Source: Phoenicimicrobium sp964438695 (GTDB lineage Bacteria > Atribacterota > Phoenicimicrobiia > Phoenicimicrobiales > Phoenicimicrobiaceae). Taken from it: a stretch of 47,699 nucleotides of DNA. Positions within the stretch are counted from its first letter, which is position 1, and the number at the start of each line of letters is the position of its first letter. The stretch covers positions 1 through 47,699 of the forward strand of contig CAYTKP010000004.1 of the NCBI GenBank assembly GCA_964438695.1, read 5' to 3'. Under the pieces are notes generated by a model, which saw only the letters and a program-made list of their open reading frames with translations, searched no databases and was not told where the DNA came from. Below, piece by piece: positions 35,232-43,115 of this stretch. The translations under genes were made by a program, and so were the position numbers.

Positions 35232-36044
35232 TTAATGCTTTCTGAGTACTCTATGAGGAATCCCATGAGCAATTAGGTCTACAGGACAATGATAAGTTGC
35301 CTTTAAATCCTCCCATCTAATCTCCTTAGAATTATGATAAAAAAGTCGACGATTTAAACAGGCAATCTTATCCACATAAATCGACACTGCCGTAAGATCA
35401 TGAGTAACTAAAACGATAGTTATTTTTTTCTTTAATCTTGCCAATAATTCATAGAATCCAGTCTGTAAGAGAGTATCAATACTAGCTAAAGGTTCATCAA
35501 GCAACAGTATTTTAGGGTCAGCCACCAGGGCGCGAGCAATAAAAACTCTTTGCTGTTGGCCACCCGAAAGCTTCCCTATCTGCCTATTCTTAAATTCTAA
35601 CATCCCGACAAGATCAAGTGCTGCTTGTGCCTTTTGTTTATCTGCTTGGTTATAGGATTTAAAATATTTGCTCTTACCCCATCTTCCCATTAGAACAACT
35701 TCTTCGACCCTTATGGGAAATTCTCTATCAAAAAGGGGATATTGAGGGACATAACCAATGTGCTTCCTATTCTTTTCAGGTTTTCCTCCAAAAACCTGTA
35801 CTTCCCCTTTACTGGGTAAAATCAAACCCAATATTACTTTAAGTAGAGTAGTCTTACCCCCACCATTGGGGCCTATTATACCCAAAAATTCTTGTCCGTA
35901 AATGGAAAGATTAATATCTTCTAAAACATTAATATCGTTATAACTTACCCATACATTTTTTAAGCTAATAATTTCTTGTTTTTTATTATGGTAAATTTTA
36001 TCAGCTTTACCCTCAGATTTGGTATTATCATCTGAATTTATCAA
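35232..36044 (-). CDS. znuC: zinc/manganese-type ABC transporter ATPase
   Basis: A 270-residue ATPase with Walker A GPNGGGKTT, signature LSGGQQQRVFIARAL and Walker B ILLLDEPLA, plus a C-terminal metal-transport type ending with HCPVDLIAHGIPH. The first 25 residues are a polar extension (MINSDDNTKSEGKADK). The start overlaps the stop of the binding-protein gene by 4 bases (ATGA), which indicates coupling. It powers uptake through the ZnuB-like permease. Confidence 0.92.
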   Translation of the reverse strand: MINSDDNTKSEGKADKIYHNKKQEIISLKNVWVSYNDINVLEDINLSIYGQEFLGIIGPNGGGKTTLLKVILGLILPSKGEVQVFGGKPEKNRKHIGYVPQYPLFDREFPIRVEEVVLMGRWGKSKYFKSYNQADKQKAQAALDLVGMLEFKNRQIGKLSGGQQQRVFIARALVADPKILLLDEPLASIDTLLQTGFYELLARLKKKITIVLVTHDLTAVSIYVDKIACLNRRLFYHNSKEIRWEDLKATYHCPVDLIAHGIPHRVLRKH

Positions 36045-36973
36045 TATTCATTACCTCCCAATGCTGTGGCTAATATTTGAAGACTATTTATATAATCCCG
36101 AGCTAAAGGGTCAGCAGTTATAATCTTAGCCTCTATCTCTTTTGCTATCACCTCAGCACTTTTAATATTAAATTGGGGAGAACACAAAATAATAGATACC
36201 TGATTAGCTCTTGCCTGCTTTATTATCCCCACTAAAGAGGCAGCACTTGGTTCTTTCCCTTCTTCTTCAATAGCCATCTGAATAAGGTTATATTCTTTGG
36301 CAAAGTAAGTCCAGGAAGGATGGTAAGTTAAAAATCTTTTATTCTTCATCTCATTAATCTTAATTCTAATTTCTTTATCCAATTCATCTAATTTTAGATT
36401 AAATTCTTTCACGTTTTCCTCAAAATACTCTCGGCTAAGAGGGTCAATTTGTATTAAAGCCTGACCAATATTTTGCACTATTTTTTGAGCATTTTTAGGA
36501 GATAACCAGATATGGGGGTCATTATTTATTATTTTAATACCTAAAGAAGAATCACATATCAACATATCTCTATTTACTGCCCTAATCTTATCCATCCAGG
36601 CTAATTCAAAATCAATTCCTGACCCTATCTTAACATACAATTGTGCCTGGCTAATCTCCTTTAACTGTGATGGTGTCGGCTCATAAGTGTGCGGGCTAGC
36701 CCCCGGAGGGACCATAACCCTAACTTCTACTCTATCTTTCCCCACTTGTTCAACAAAATTAGCCAAAGGCAAAATAGTAACTACTACTCCAATCTTATCT
36801 TTGGAAAATAAGGGTTCAACTACTTTCTCCTTCCCACTCACCCCCCCTATAGAAAGCAAAAAAATTAAGACTGTAATAATAAATAAGGCAAAATATTGCT
36901 TACAAAGACTGTCAGGGGAGGAAATTCCTCTGATTTTCCGGCGATTTTGATTATTTCTTTTTATTAGTTTCAT
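36041..36973 (-). CDS. znuA: metal ABC transporter substrate-binding protein (ZnuA/TroA family)
   Basis: A 310-residue exported binding protein. A basic tail (1-25), hydrophobic helix (about 27-45) and VVTILPLANFVEQVGKD lead into a cluster A-I fold. Metal ligands appear in SPHTYEP, DPHIWLSP, FLTYHPSWTYF and TADPLARDY. The His-rich loop common in ZnuA is missing, so manganese or zinc cannot be decided. It may not be lipidated: no clear lipobox. The first 25 residues include a translated copy of a short palindromic repeat (36907-36948). No downstream Met, Val or Leu start would avoid it. No Zur or MntR site was recognised. Confidence 0.88.
   Translation of the reverse strand: MKLIKRNNQNRRKIRGISSPDSLCKQYFALFIITVLIFLLSIGGVSGKEKVVEPLFSKDKIGVVVTILPLANFVEQVGKDRVEVRVMVPPGASPHTYEPTPSQLKEISQAQLYVKIGSGIDFELAWMDKIRAVNRDMLICDSSLGIKIINNDPHIWLSPKNAQKIVQNIGQALIQIDPLSREYFEENVKEFNLKLDELDKEIRIKINEMKNKRFLTYHPSWTYFAKEYNLIQMAIEEEGKEPSAASLVGIIKQARANQVSIILCSPQFNIKSAEVIAKEIEAKIITADPLARDYINSLQILATALGGNEY
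36907..36948. repeat. short palindromic element with AGGGGA/TCCCCT stem, copy 2 (inside znuA)
   Basis: The plus strand reads GACTGTCAGGGGAGGAAATT followed by CCTCTGATTTTCC. It is a near copy of 11105-11143 and is translated as about residues 9-22 of the ZnuA-like protein, just before the signal helix. Confidence 0.6.
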
Positions 36974-37077
36974 AGCATACCTTTTCTGACCGACTGACTA
37001 AAATTCATCAACAATTTTTTAAACTTAGACCCTTAAGAAGATAAACAAAGATAAGATATTATGCCTGTCCTAAAATC

Positions 37078-37569
37078 TTATATCTCTCTATCTTTACCTA
37101 ATATCTTTACTACTATAAGAAAAACAAAGGGTGACAATAAGCAATTAAATAATGCCTCGGGGAGAGCTATTTGTTTCAGACTCCAGGCTAAGCCATATTC
37201 TATCCCAAAAGCACGGAGCACAAAAAATATTAATATACTCTGACCAATCGAAGCCGCAAAGGTTATTATAGGAATAAGAAATAAAATATGCTCAGGGAAT
37301 ATTTTATTTCTTAAAATTCCACAGGTAAAACCAATGATGGTTTTGACTAAAGCATTTACACCTAACAAGCCAGAAGAAAAAATATCTTGCAGGAGACCGG
37401 ACGCAAATCCCGAAATACACCCCTCTTCAGCCCCCTGAAGTAAGGAAAATATTATTACTACTATTAGTATCAAATCTGGTTTTAAACCTTGAATGGTAAA
37501 TGAATTAGCAAGAGTTAATTGAATTAATAAAGCAGTAGCAATTATGGCAATTTTCAGATATATTTTCAT
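37078..37569 (-). CDS. mreD: rod shape-determining protein MreD
   Basis: MreD is a membrane partner of MreC in the elongation complex. The 163-residue protein has five or six hydrophobic helices and the family pattern GLKPDLILIVVIIFSLLQG, GFASGLLQDIFSSGLLGVNA and a C-terminal LPEALFNCLLSPFVF. mreC, which normally lies just before mreD, is not here: upstream is a 432-bp gap with repeats. Downstream, three metal-transport genes separate it from mrdA-rodA. Confidence 0.9.
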   Translation of the reverse strand: MKIYLKIAIIATALLIQLTLANSFTIQGLKPDLILIVVIIFSLLQGAEEGCISGFASGLLQDIFSSGLLGVNALVKTIIGFTCGILRNKIFPEHILFLIPIITFAASIGQSILIFFVLRAFGIEYGLAWSLKQIALPEALFNCLLSPFVFLIVVKILGKDREI

Positions 37570-37730
37570 TAATCTTCTCCTAAATCTTACCAGTACTTAC
37601 AAGATGCTGAGTATGCTAAACAGAGTAAACTCCTCCTAAAATTTCTTTACATCCTTTTTTATTCCATCTCGGCTCTGTAAAAAAAATTTCTCTGATAATC
37701 TAATTAGAATTTTTTGAAAAGAATTTATTT

Positions 37731-37771
37731 GAGAGTATCGAATTTTTTGAAATTTCAATAGTCCTAAATAA
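37731..37771. repeat. palindrome with GAAATTC core, copy 3
   Basis: It reads GAGAGTATCGAATTTTTTGA followed by AATTTCAATAGTCCTAAATAA. It matches copies 1 and 2 in the AATTTTTTGAAATT centre and in the TAAATAA-like right flank. Confidence 0.45.
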
Positions 37772-37903
37772 AAGGCTAAAGATTATTGAATAAAAATTGG
37801 AAATTCCTTAGGCCTTTGACAAATTTAGAAACTTAGAGGCGATAGTTTATTTAAATATTTAAATTAAGAGGGCGCTTAATTTTTTTATTAGATGTTGATG
37901 TAA

Positions 37904-37937
37904 GATTGTCAGAGGAATAAATTCCCCCTGGAACCCT
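37904..37937. repeat. short palindromic element with AGGGGA/TCCCCT stem, copy 3 (intergenic)
   Basis: It reads GATTGTCAGAGGAATAAATT followed by CCCCCTGGAACCC. This copy is in noncoding DNA, unlike the two inside N-terminal coding regions. Confidence 0.5.
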
Positions 37938-38001
37938 TTTACTATCTTTTTATAATCTGTAATCTATAATTAAAATCCTAATTTTATATTTTGTTATATT
38001 T

Positions 38002-39633
38002 TTAATCATTTTTTAAACTAATAATTATCTTCCCTGCAATTACCAACCAGATAAAGTAAAAAAGGGCTAAGACCCGAAAAACCCTTTTGGGTTGTTTTAT
38101 AAACCTATAGAGCCATTCCATTCCATGCCTTTGCATCCACAATGGTGCACGTGGTATCCTCCCTGATAGGACATCAAAACTACCGCCTACCCCCATACAT
38201 ACCGATACATTTAACTTTTCTAAGTTATTAGTAATCCATTTTTCTTGTTTGGGTACACCCATTCCTACTAATAAAATATCTGGATGCTTTTCATTGATAT
38301 CATTAATAATCTCCCCTTCTTCTTTGTTGGGAGTAATATCTTCCTTAACTCTTGAATCAAAATAGCCGTGATAACTTCCTACAATCTTTAAACCAGGATA
38401 ACGTCTGGTTAAATTTAGAGCTGCTTCTTCTGCTATTCCCGGATAAGACCCTAACAAATATAAAGAATATCCCTTCTGGGCGGCTAATTGGCAGACTCTA
38501 TTTATTATATCAATTCCAGTAACTCGTTCTATTAAAGGTTGATTTAAAGTTGAAGTAGCCCATAAAATGCCAGCTCCATCAGGGGTAACTAAATCAGCAG
38601 ATTTTAAAATTTTAAAATATTCTGAATCTTTCCTGGCTCGTAATATAGCTAAAGTATCTGGTGTAACTATCAAGCGAGGATGGGTTCTATGGGAAGAAAT
38701 AAACTCTTCAATCTTGGCAATAACCCTTTGACTATCTATTCGGTCGATGCCTACTTGAAAAAGTTTAACTCGATTAAAAGAAGAATCCTCTTCAATAATA
38801 TTCTTTCCTGATTGGACCTGTTTCTTTAGTAACTCAAAGACTAAACTACCTCCTGCTAATAATACCATTAGAAGATAGATGTTTTGATATATTGAAATAA
38901 TCAAAGCAGAAACACTCAAATAAAGAGATGAAGAAATAATTATAATATTGGCTCCTTGGTGAGAAAAGCCATAGGACTGCAACTTCTGACGCAATCTACT
39001 CTCTGGAAAAGTGGAAAGATCACCTATATTTTCTGAACGTGCATAAGTTGCCACAATAGAATAAGAAGAGTCAATAATAGGAACTCCCAATATCAAAAGA
39101 GGTATAAATAAGGTCAAAGCAGCTGTACTTTTTGATACACCCACAATAGCTATAATGGCTAATATAAAACCAAAAGACATATAATAAGAAGATAATTTCT
39201 CCTTGGGGGTGTATTTAATAAAAAGGAAAGATATGGTGGCTAGGGCAAGAGATAAAATTTCCGCTAAAATTAATCCCTGCCTTTGGAGGAAAGAAACAAC
39301 TAAAAAAGTTAGGGAAGCAATGAAGACAATATAGGGGGCAATATCGCCAAATTCATCTACTTGACCGATAGAATTGGTGATACTCACTATCCAGATTAAG
39401 GTCAAAGGTATAGAGAAAAAGTTAAGATAAAGATATTCGCCAGCCGAGGAGGGATCTCGTAAAAATTCTATTTTAACTCCAGAATATATTACAATTAGAG
39501 AAATTAGAATCTGTAATATAAGTTTATTGCCTATAGATAGTCTATGCCTTTTATCGGCTTTCCCCAAGAAAACTATTAGTATGCTGGCTATCATAATACC
39601 TATAATCTTATATATTATTCCCGTTTCAAGCAT
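38002..39633 (-). CDS. degenerate WecA-like membrane domain fused to TagA/WecG glycosyltransferase
   Basis: A 543-residue fusion. Residues 1-280 resemble the second half of WecA/TagO phosphoglycosyltransferases (helices, ITNSIGQVDEFGDIA at 85-99, FIPLLILGVPIIDSSYSI, then LQSYGFSHQGANI), but key active-site motifs are lost. The NHRK region is missing, DD has become KAD, FLGDSGS is SSYYMSF, and HLHHRLL is PESRLRQKL. Residues 290-543 form a complete TagA/WecG/CpsF domain with TPDTLAIL, TPDGAGILWA, GMGVPKQEKWI and GVGGSFDVLSGRIPRAP. TagA-type enzymes add ManNAc-like sugars to GlcNAc-PP-undecaprenol. The dead WecA part probably anchors the enzyme at the membrane. An intact WecA homologue is two genes upstream. 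Confidence 0.85.
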   Translation of the reverse strand: MLETGIIYKIIGIMIASILIVFLGKADKRHRLSIGNKLILQILISLIVIYSGVKIEFLRDPSSAGEYLYLNFFSIPLTLIWIVSITNSIGQVDEFGDIAPYIVFIASLTFLVVSFLQRQGLILAEILSLALATISFLFIKYTPKEKLSSYYMSFGFILAIIAIVGVSKSTAALTLFIPLLILGVPIIDSSYSIVATYARSENIGDLSTFPESRLRQKLQSYGFSHQGANIIIISSSLYLSVSALIISIYQNIYLLMVLLAGGSLVFELLKKQVQSGKNIIEEDSSFNRVKLFQVGIDRIDSQRVIAKIEEFISSHRTHPRLIVTPDTLAILRARKDSEYFKILKSADLVTPDGAGILWATSTLNQPLIERVTGIDIINRVCQLAAQKGYSLYLLGSYPGIAEEAALNLTRRYPGLKIVGSYHGYFDSRVKEDITPNKEEGEIINDINEKHPDILLVGMGVPKQEKWITNNLEKLNVSVCMGVGGSFDVLSGRIPRAPLWMQRHGMEWLYRFIKQPKRVFRVLALFYFIWLVIAGKIIISLKND

Positions 39634-39760
39634 ATGCCTACCTCTGCTCCCCCCCCATTATATTTTCAATTCACTTATTTTTATTATATCTTAATTATAT
39701 TTTTAAATGTACTAATGCCATAAATATTTAGTATTATTAATTTATACTTTTCTTCTCTTC

Positions 39761-40747
39761 CTATTTCATCTTAAACTTAAACCAATCAACCGTCTTTTTT
39801 AGCCCCTCACCTAAAGCAATCTCTGGTTGCCATCCCCAAATCTGCTTAATTAACTGACAATCTAAAATATTTTTTCTCAAATCCCCAGGACGGGGAGGAC
39901 CATAATTTGCTGGATGGGGAAATTTTATAATCTCTTTTAAAAGATGAAAAAGTTCATTTACTGAAGTGCCTACTCCTGTCCCCAGATTAAAACTATTATT
40001 CCCCAAATTAATTTCTTTTGTAATTTTTATTTTTTGGTTAAGTTTAAATAATTTTAGCATATTTTCTATCGCGAGTAAATTAGCCCGAGCTACATCTCCT
40101 ACATAAACATAATCTCTGATATATTCTCCATCACCATTTATGGTAGGAATCTCCCCCCTTAACATCTTCTCAATAAATATAGCTATAACCCCTGCTTCAC
40201 CATAGGGATCCTGTCGGGGTCCATAGACATTTCCATATCGCAAAGATACATAATTAAGATTATAGTTTTTCTGGTAAAAATTAAGATAATATTCAACTGT
40301 CACTTTGCTGATTCCATAGGGAGAGAGGGGCTGGAAAGAATAAGTTTCCTTTACTGGTAAAGGTTCTGGCTCTCCATAAATAGTCCCCCCACTCGAGGCG
40401 AAGACTATTCCTTTTGTTTGGTAATTTGCACAACATTGTAGTAAATTTAAGGAACCTAAGATATTAGTACGGGCATCAAACAAGGGATCTCTTACCGACA
40501 AAGAAACACTTATTTGGGCTGCCTGATGGCTAACATAATCAGGCCTTTCTCGCTGAAAAACTTTCTTCAATTTTTCTTCATCAGTAACACTTAATTTATA
40601 AAATTCAGCCTGTTTGTTTATATTTTCTTCTCGCCCGGAAGATAAGTCATCAACTACCACTACCCTATAATTATTTTTAATGAGTAAATCCACAATATGA
40701 GAACCAATAAACCCTGCTCCCCCAGTAACCAACACAGTAATTTTCAT
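39761..40747 (-). CDS. NAD-dependent nucleotide-sugar epimerase (GalE-like)
   Basis: A 328-residue short-chain-type sugar-nucleotide enzyme. TGGAGFIGSHIVDLL binds NAD, then VDDLSSG, HQAAQISV, FASSGGTIYGEPEPLPV and YGISKVTVEYY (the YxxxK pair). It matches UDP-glucose or UDP-GlcNAc 4-epimerases. The frame extends to 40795, but the extra MTNLVPGTFF comes from a repeat; ATG 40745-40747 follows AGGAGG. Lying between WecA-like and TagA-like genes, it may supply sugars for the same polymer; a 2-epimerase role is less likely from the motifs. Confidence 0.88.
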   Translation of the reverse strand: MKITVLVTGGAGFIGSHIVDLLIKNNYRVVVVDDLSSGREENINKQAEFYKLSVTDEEKLKKVFQRERPDYVSHQAAQISVSLSVRDPLFDARTNILGSLNLLQCCANYQTKGIVFASSGGTIYGEPEPLPVKETYSFQPLSPYGISKVTVEYYLNFYQKNYNLNYVSLRYGNVYGPRQDPYGEAGVIAIFIEKMLRGEIPTINGDGEYIRDYVYVGDVARANLLAIENMLKLFKLNQKIKITKEINLGNNSFNLGTGVGTSVNELFHLLKEIIKFPHPANYGPPRPGDLRKNILDCQLIKQIWGWQPEIALGEGLKKTVDWFKFKMK

Positions 40748-40760
40748 AGATTTTCCTCCT

Positions 40761-40832
40761 ATGTAAAAAAAGGTGCCAGGCACCAAATTTGTCATAAATG
40801 TAAAAAAAAGTGCCTGGCACTTTTTTTTACAT
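40761..40832. repeat. REP-like full doublet, locus 4
   Basis: A 72-bp doublet. Unit one (40761-40795) is a hybrid: ATGTAAAAAAAGGTGCC and GGCACCAAATTTGTCAT. Unit two (40798-40832) is the standard palindrome ATGTAAAAAAAAGTGCC, T, GGCACTTTTTTTTACAT. The layout is the mirror image of the doublet at 47590-47661. It lies between the WecA homologue and the epimerase gene. Confidence 0.88.
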
Positions 40833-40838
40833 TTTTCG

Positions 40839-41762
40839 CTAAAGGGCTAAAATAAGGGCAATTATGCTGCACAGAGCAGTTATCCCCCATAGAATTAACA
40901 CAACATTTTTATGAGATATCCCGCGATTCAAAAGACGATGATGGAGATGTTTTTTATCAGCCTGAAAAATAGGCTGCCGGCTTCTATATCGCCTGTATAT
41001 AGCAAATAAGGTATCAAAAATAGGTAAAGCCAAAACAATCAGAGGCACAAAAATAGAGATTGCATTTTGACTTTTTAAAACCCATAAAGCCCCCAGGGAA
41101 GCTAACATAAAACCGGAAAAAGTGCTACCTGAATCGCCTAAAAATATCTTTGCCGGATAAAAATTAAATCTTAAAAAAGCTAACAAGCTGCCCGTCAGGG
41201 CAATAGATACAAGATTTAAAGATTCGAAATTTTGCTTTAACCCTAAAATAAAAAAGGTAATTAAAGTGATAATGGAAACTCCACAGGCCAATCCGTCTAA
41301 ACCATCTATCAGATTAATAGAATTTGTAACTCCCACTATCCATAAGATTAAGATAGGATAAAGAAGATAACCTAACAAATCAAAACTTTTTAATTGGTTA
41401 TTTATAAAGATATTTATCAAATCGGCATTGGAAATAATAACCATCAATGCCGGTACCATTTGAATGATGAATTTAAGTTTAGGGGAGAGGTCAACAATAT
41501 CATCTACCATCCCTAATAGTAAAATGATTACCCCCGCCGCTAAAAGAATCTTAATTTGCCCTTCTATCTGTACAATAAACAGCAAGCTTAGTAAAAATCC
41601 AAAAAATATAACTATCCCTCCTAAATTAGGAATAGCGCCATTGTGTATTTTGCGATGATTAGGTAGATCTACCATATTCTGTTTTTTCCCTACTTGGGCT
41701 AAATAAGGGGTTAAGATATAGGAAACCGCAAAAGCAATAATGCCTACTTCTATGTACTTCAA
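40839..41762 (-). CDS. WecA/TagO-type undecaprenyl-phosphate sugar-1-phosphate transferase
   Basis: A 307-residue membrane enzyme with about nine or ten helices that puts a sugar phosphate, usually GlcNAc-1-P, on undecaprenyl phosphate and so starts a lipid-linked polymer. All active-site motifs are intact: VDLPNHRKIHNG (31-42), MVDDIVDL (Asp87, Asp88), NSINLIDGLDGLA (147-159), FLGDSGS (207-213) and KHLHHRLL (271-278). It is the active counterpart of the WecA-like domain in the TagA fusion. The Asp and His pattern fits WecA/TagO rather than MraY. Confidence 0.92.
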   Translation of the reverse strand: MKYIEVGIIAFAVSYILTPYLAQVGKKQNMVDLPNHRKIHNGAIPNLGGIVIFFGFLLSLLFIVQIEGQIKILLAAGVIILLLGMVDDIVDLSPKLKFIIQMVPALMVIISNADLINIFINNQLKSFDLLGYLLYPILILWIVGVTNSINLIDGLDGLACGVSIITLITFFILGLKQNFESLNLVSIALTGSLLAFLRFNFYPAKIFLGDSGSTFSGFMLASLGALWVLKSQNAISIFVPLIVLALPIFDTLFAIYRRYRSRQPIFQADKKHLHHRLLNRGISHKNVVLILWGITALCSIIALILAL

Positions 41763-41883
41763 AAAAACAATCTCCTATCTTTTTTAGTAGTTAGTTAGTA
41801 GTTAAGGCAACCTAAAATTTTGTGCCGTGATTGGGCTGGTAAATAATCTTCTCTTAACCTATTTTATCTTCTATTTTATCTTC

Positions 41884-43002
41884 TTATCTTAAACGAGCTA
41901 ATTCTTTCTTTAAATTTTCAATACAAGCTACCGGGGAAGGGTCTACCTGATTTAATATAGCTAAATAATAACTTACCATATCACCCAAATATATCAAGGA
42001 AAACATTCGGGCTAACTTCCCCTTGCCACTCGATTGGCAAGTTATAAATTCTGCAACTTTATTACTAATAATCTTTTGCGTAATTTCACGTCTCTGATTT
42101 ATCCGTAATGACCCTTCTTTGTCTTTCAGATAAATAATTTTGACTAATCGATTTATATTATTTTCAATTTCATAACCAACTATTTCGTTATGATCTAATT
42201 CAGAAAATACATTCCAAAAACAGGGCCATTTACTGTTTTCATTTATTTGAGTCTTCCATCGCATAGCAACTGCTTCAAGCAATCCCTCAGAACCATAGAC
42301 TAACGGAAGATATTGGTATAAGTTCAGGGCTACCTTTTTAGCTAAGTTACTCTTTAGTGGGGATTTGCTACTATATTCTTTGCAAAGCCCGTGTAAAATA
42401 TCAAGCGCTTCCTTAATCTCCTGGTTTCTTTCTTTTATTAGGCCCATTCTCTCCAAAATATTTAATATCGGAAAGAATAAATAAGGGATAGCAGCTCGAG
42501 GTTGAATCCCTGCTGGCACTTTAATAAAAGGAAAATTCTTGTCTTTGGATAGCTCCGCAAATTTACCTCCCGAAGTTAAGGCAATGACTTTCGCCTTGGC
42601 CTCTAAAGATTTTTTCAAAGCAGAAATAGTCTCTTCGGTATTTCCAGAATAACTTACTGCAAAGACTAATGAATCTTCCCCAACAAATTTTGGAACATCA
42701 TAGCCTCGAATGACCAAGAAAGGAATAGAAAGTTCATCGGCTAAATAACCAGATAACAAATCACCACCGATAGCTGAACCTCCCATTCCAAGGACCACAA
42801 TATTTTTAAATCTATCAGGGGTAGCGGATAATAAATCAGGAGAAAGGGTGAATTCTTCGCCTAACCGCAAAGAATCTCTCATCTTCCCGGTAAAATCTTC
42901 TAACAGACCAATCATATTATCTCGATCTAATTCGGCTAAATCTTCATCTAATATTTTCTCTGCCTGGTCAATATCTATTCTGTTTTCTTTTACTTCATCC
43001 AT
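41884..43002 (-). CDS. bifunctional phosphoglucose/phosphomannose isomerase
   Basis: A 372-residue SIS-domain isomerase of the bifunctional PGI/PMI type known from archaea and deep-branching bacteria. It interconverts glucose 6-phosphate or mannose 6-phosphate with fructose 6-phosphate. GMGGSAIGGDLLSGYL, FAVSYSGNTEETISAL and LTSGGKFAE form the SIS sugar-phosphate site. WPCFWNVFSELDHNEIVGYE holds the Glu and His of the active site. A GTG at 43014 extends the frame; ATG 43002 with GGTGGAAGGA upstream is better. It feeds sugar phosphates to the polymer genes next to it. Confidence 0.9.
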   Translation of the reverse strand: MDEVKENRIDIDQAEKILDEDLAELDRDNMIGLLEDFTGKMRDSLRLGEEFTLSPDLLSATPDRFKNIVVLGMGGSAIGGDLLSGYLADELSIPFLVIRGYDVPKFVGEDSLVFAVSYSGNTEETISALKKSLEAKAKVIALTSGGKFAELSKDKNFPFIKVPAGIQPRAAIPYLFFPILNILERMGLIKERNQEIKEALDILHGLCKEYSSKSPLKSNLAKKVALNLYQYLPLVYGSEGLLEAVAMRWKTQINENSKWPCFWNVFSELDHNEIVGYEIENNINRLVKIIYLKDKEGSLRINQRREITQKIISNKVAEFITCQSSGKGKLARMFSLIYLGDMVSYYLAILNQVDPSPVACIENLKKELARLR

Positions 43003-43080
43003 AATTCCTTCCACCCCATTTTAAATCTATTTTTACATTTTATAACATACCACACAACTATTTTTCAAGCAAGTATATAA

Positions 43081-43115
43081 ATGTAAAAAAAGGTGCCAGG
43101 CACCTTTTTTTACAT
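43081..43115. repeat. REP-like palindrome, locus 5
   Basis: A perfect 35-bp palindrome with GC variant arms: ATGTAAAAAAAGGTGCC, A, GGCACCTTTTTTTACAT. It directly abuts the corrected stop codon of the beta-helix gene (TAA at 43117-43115, sharing a base) and could end transcription. Confidence 0.88.

Larger units (their letters stand above)
37570..38001. other. 432-bp intergenic region with repeats upstream of mreD
   Basis: No gene is visible, including no remnant of mreC that I can recognise. It contains a GAAATTC-core palindrome at 37731-37771 and a GATTGTCAGAGGAATAAATT element at 37904-37937. The rest is AT-rich. Confidence 0.5.

Noticed and set aside
36974..37077. Zur or MntR operator before the metal transporter
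   Set aside because: I saw no convincing palindrome of the known types in the short space between mreD and znuA.
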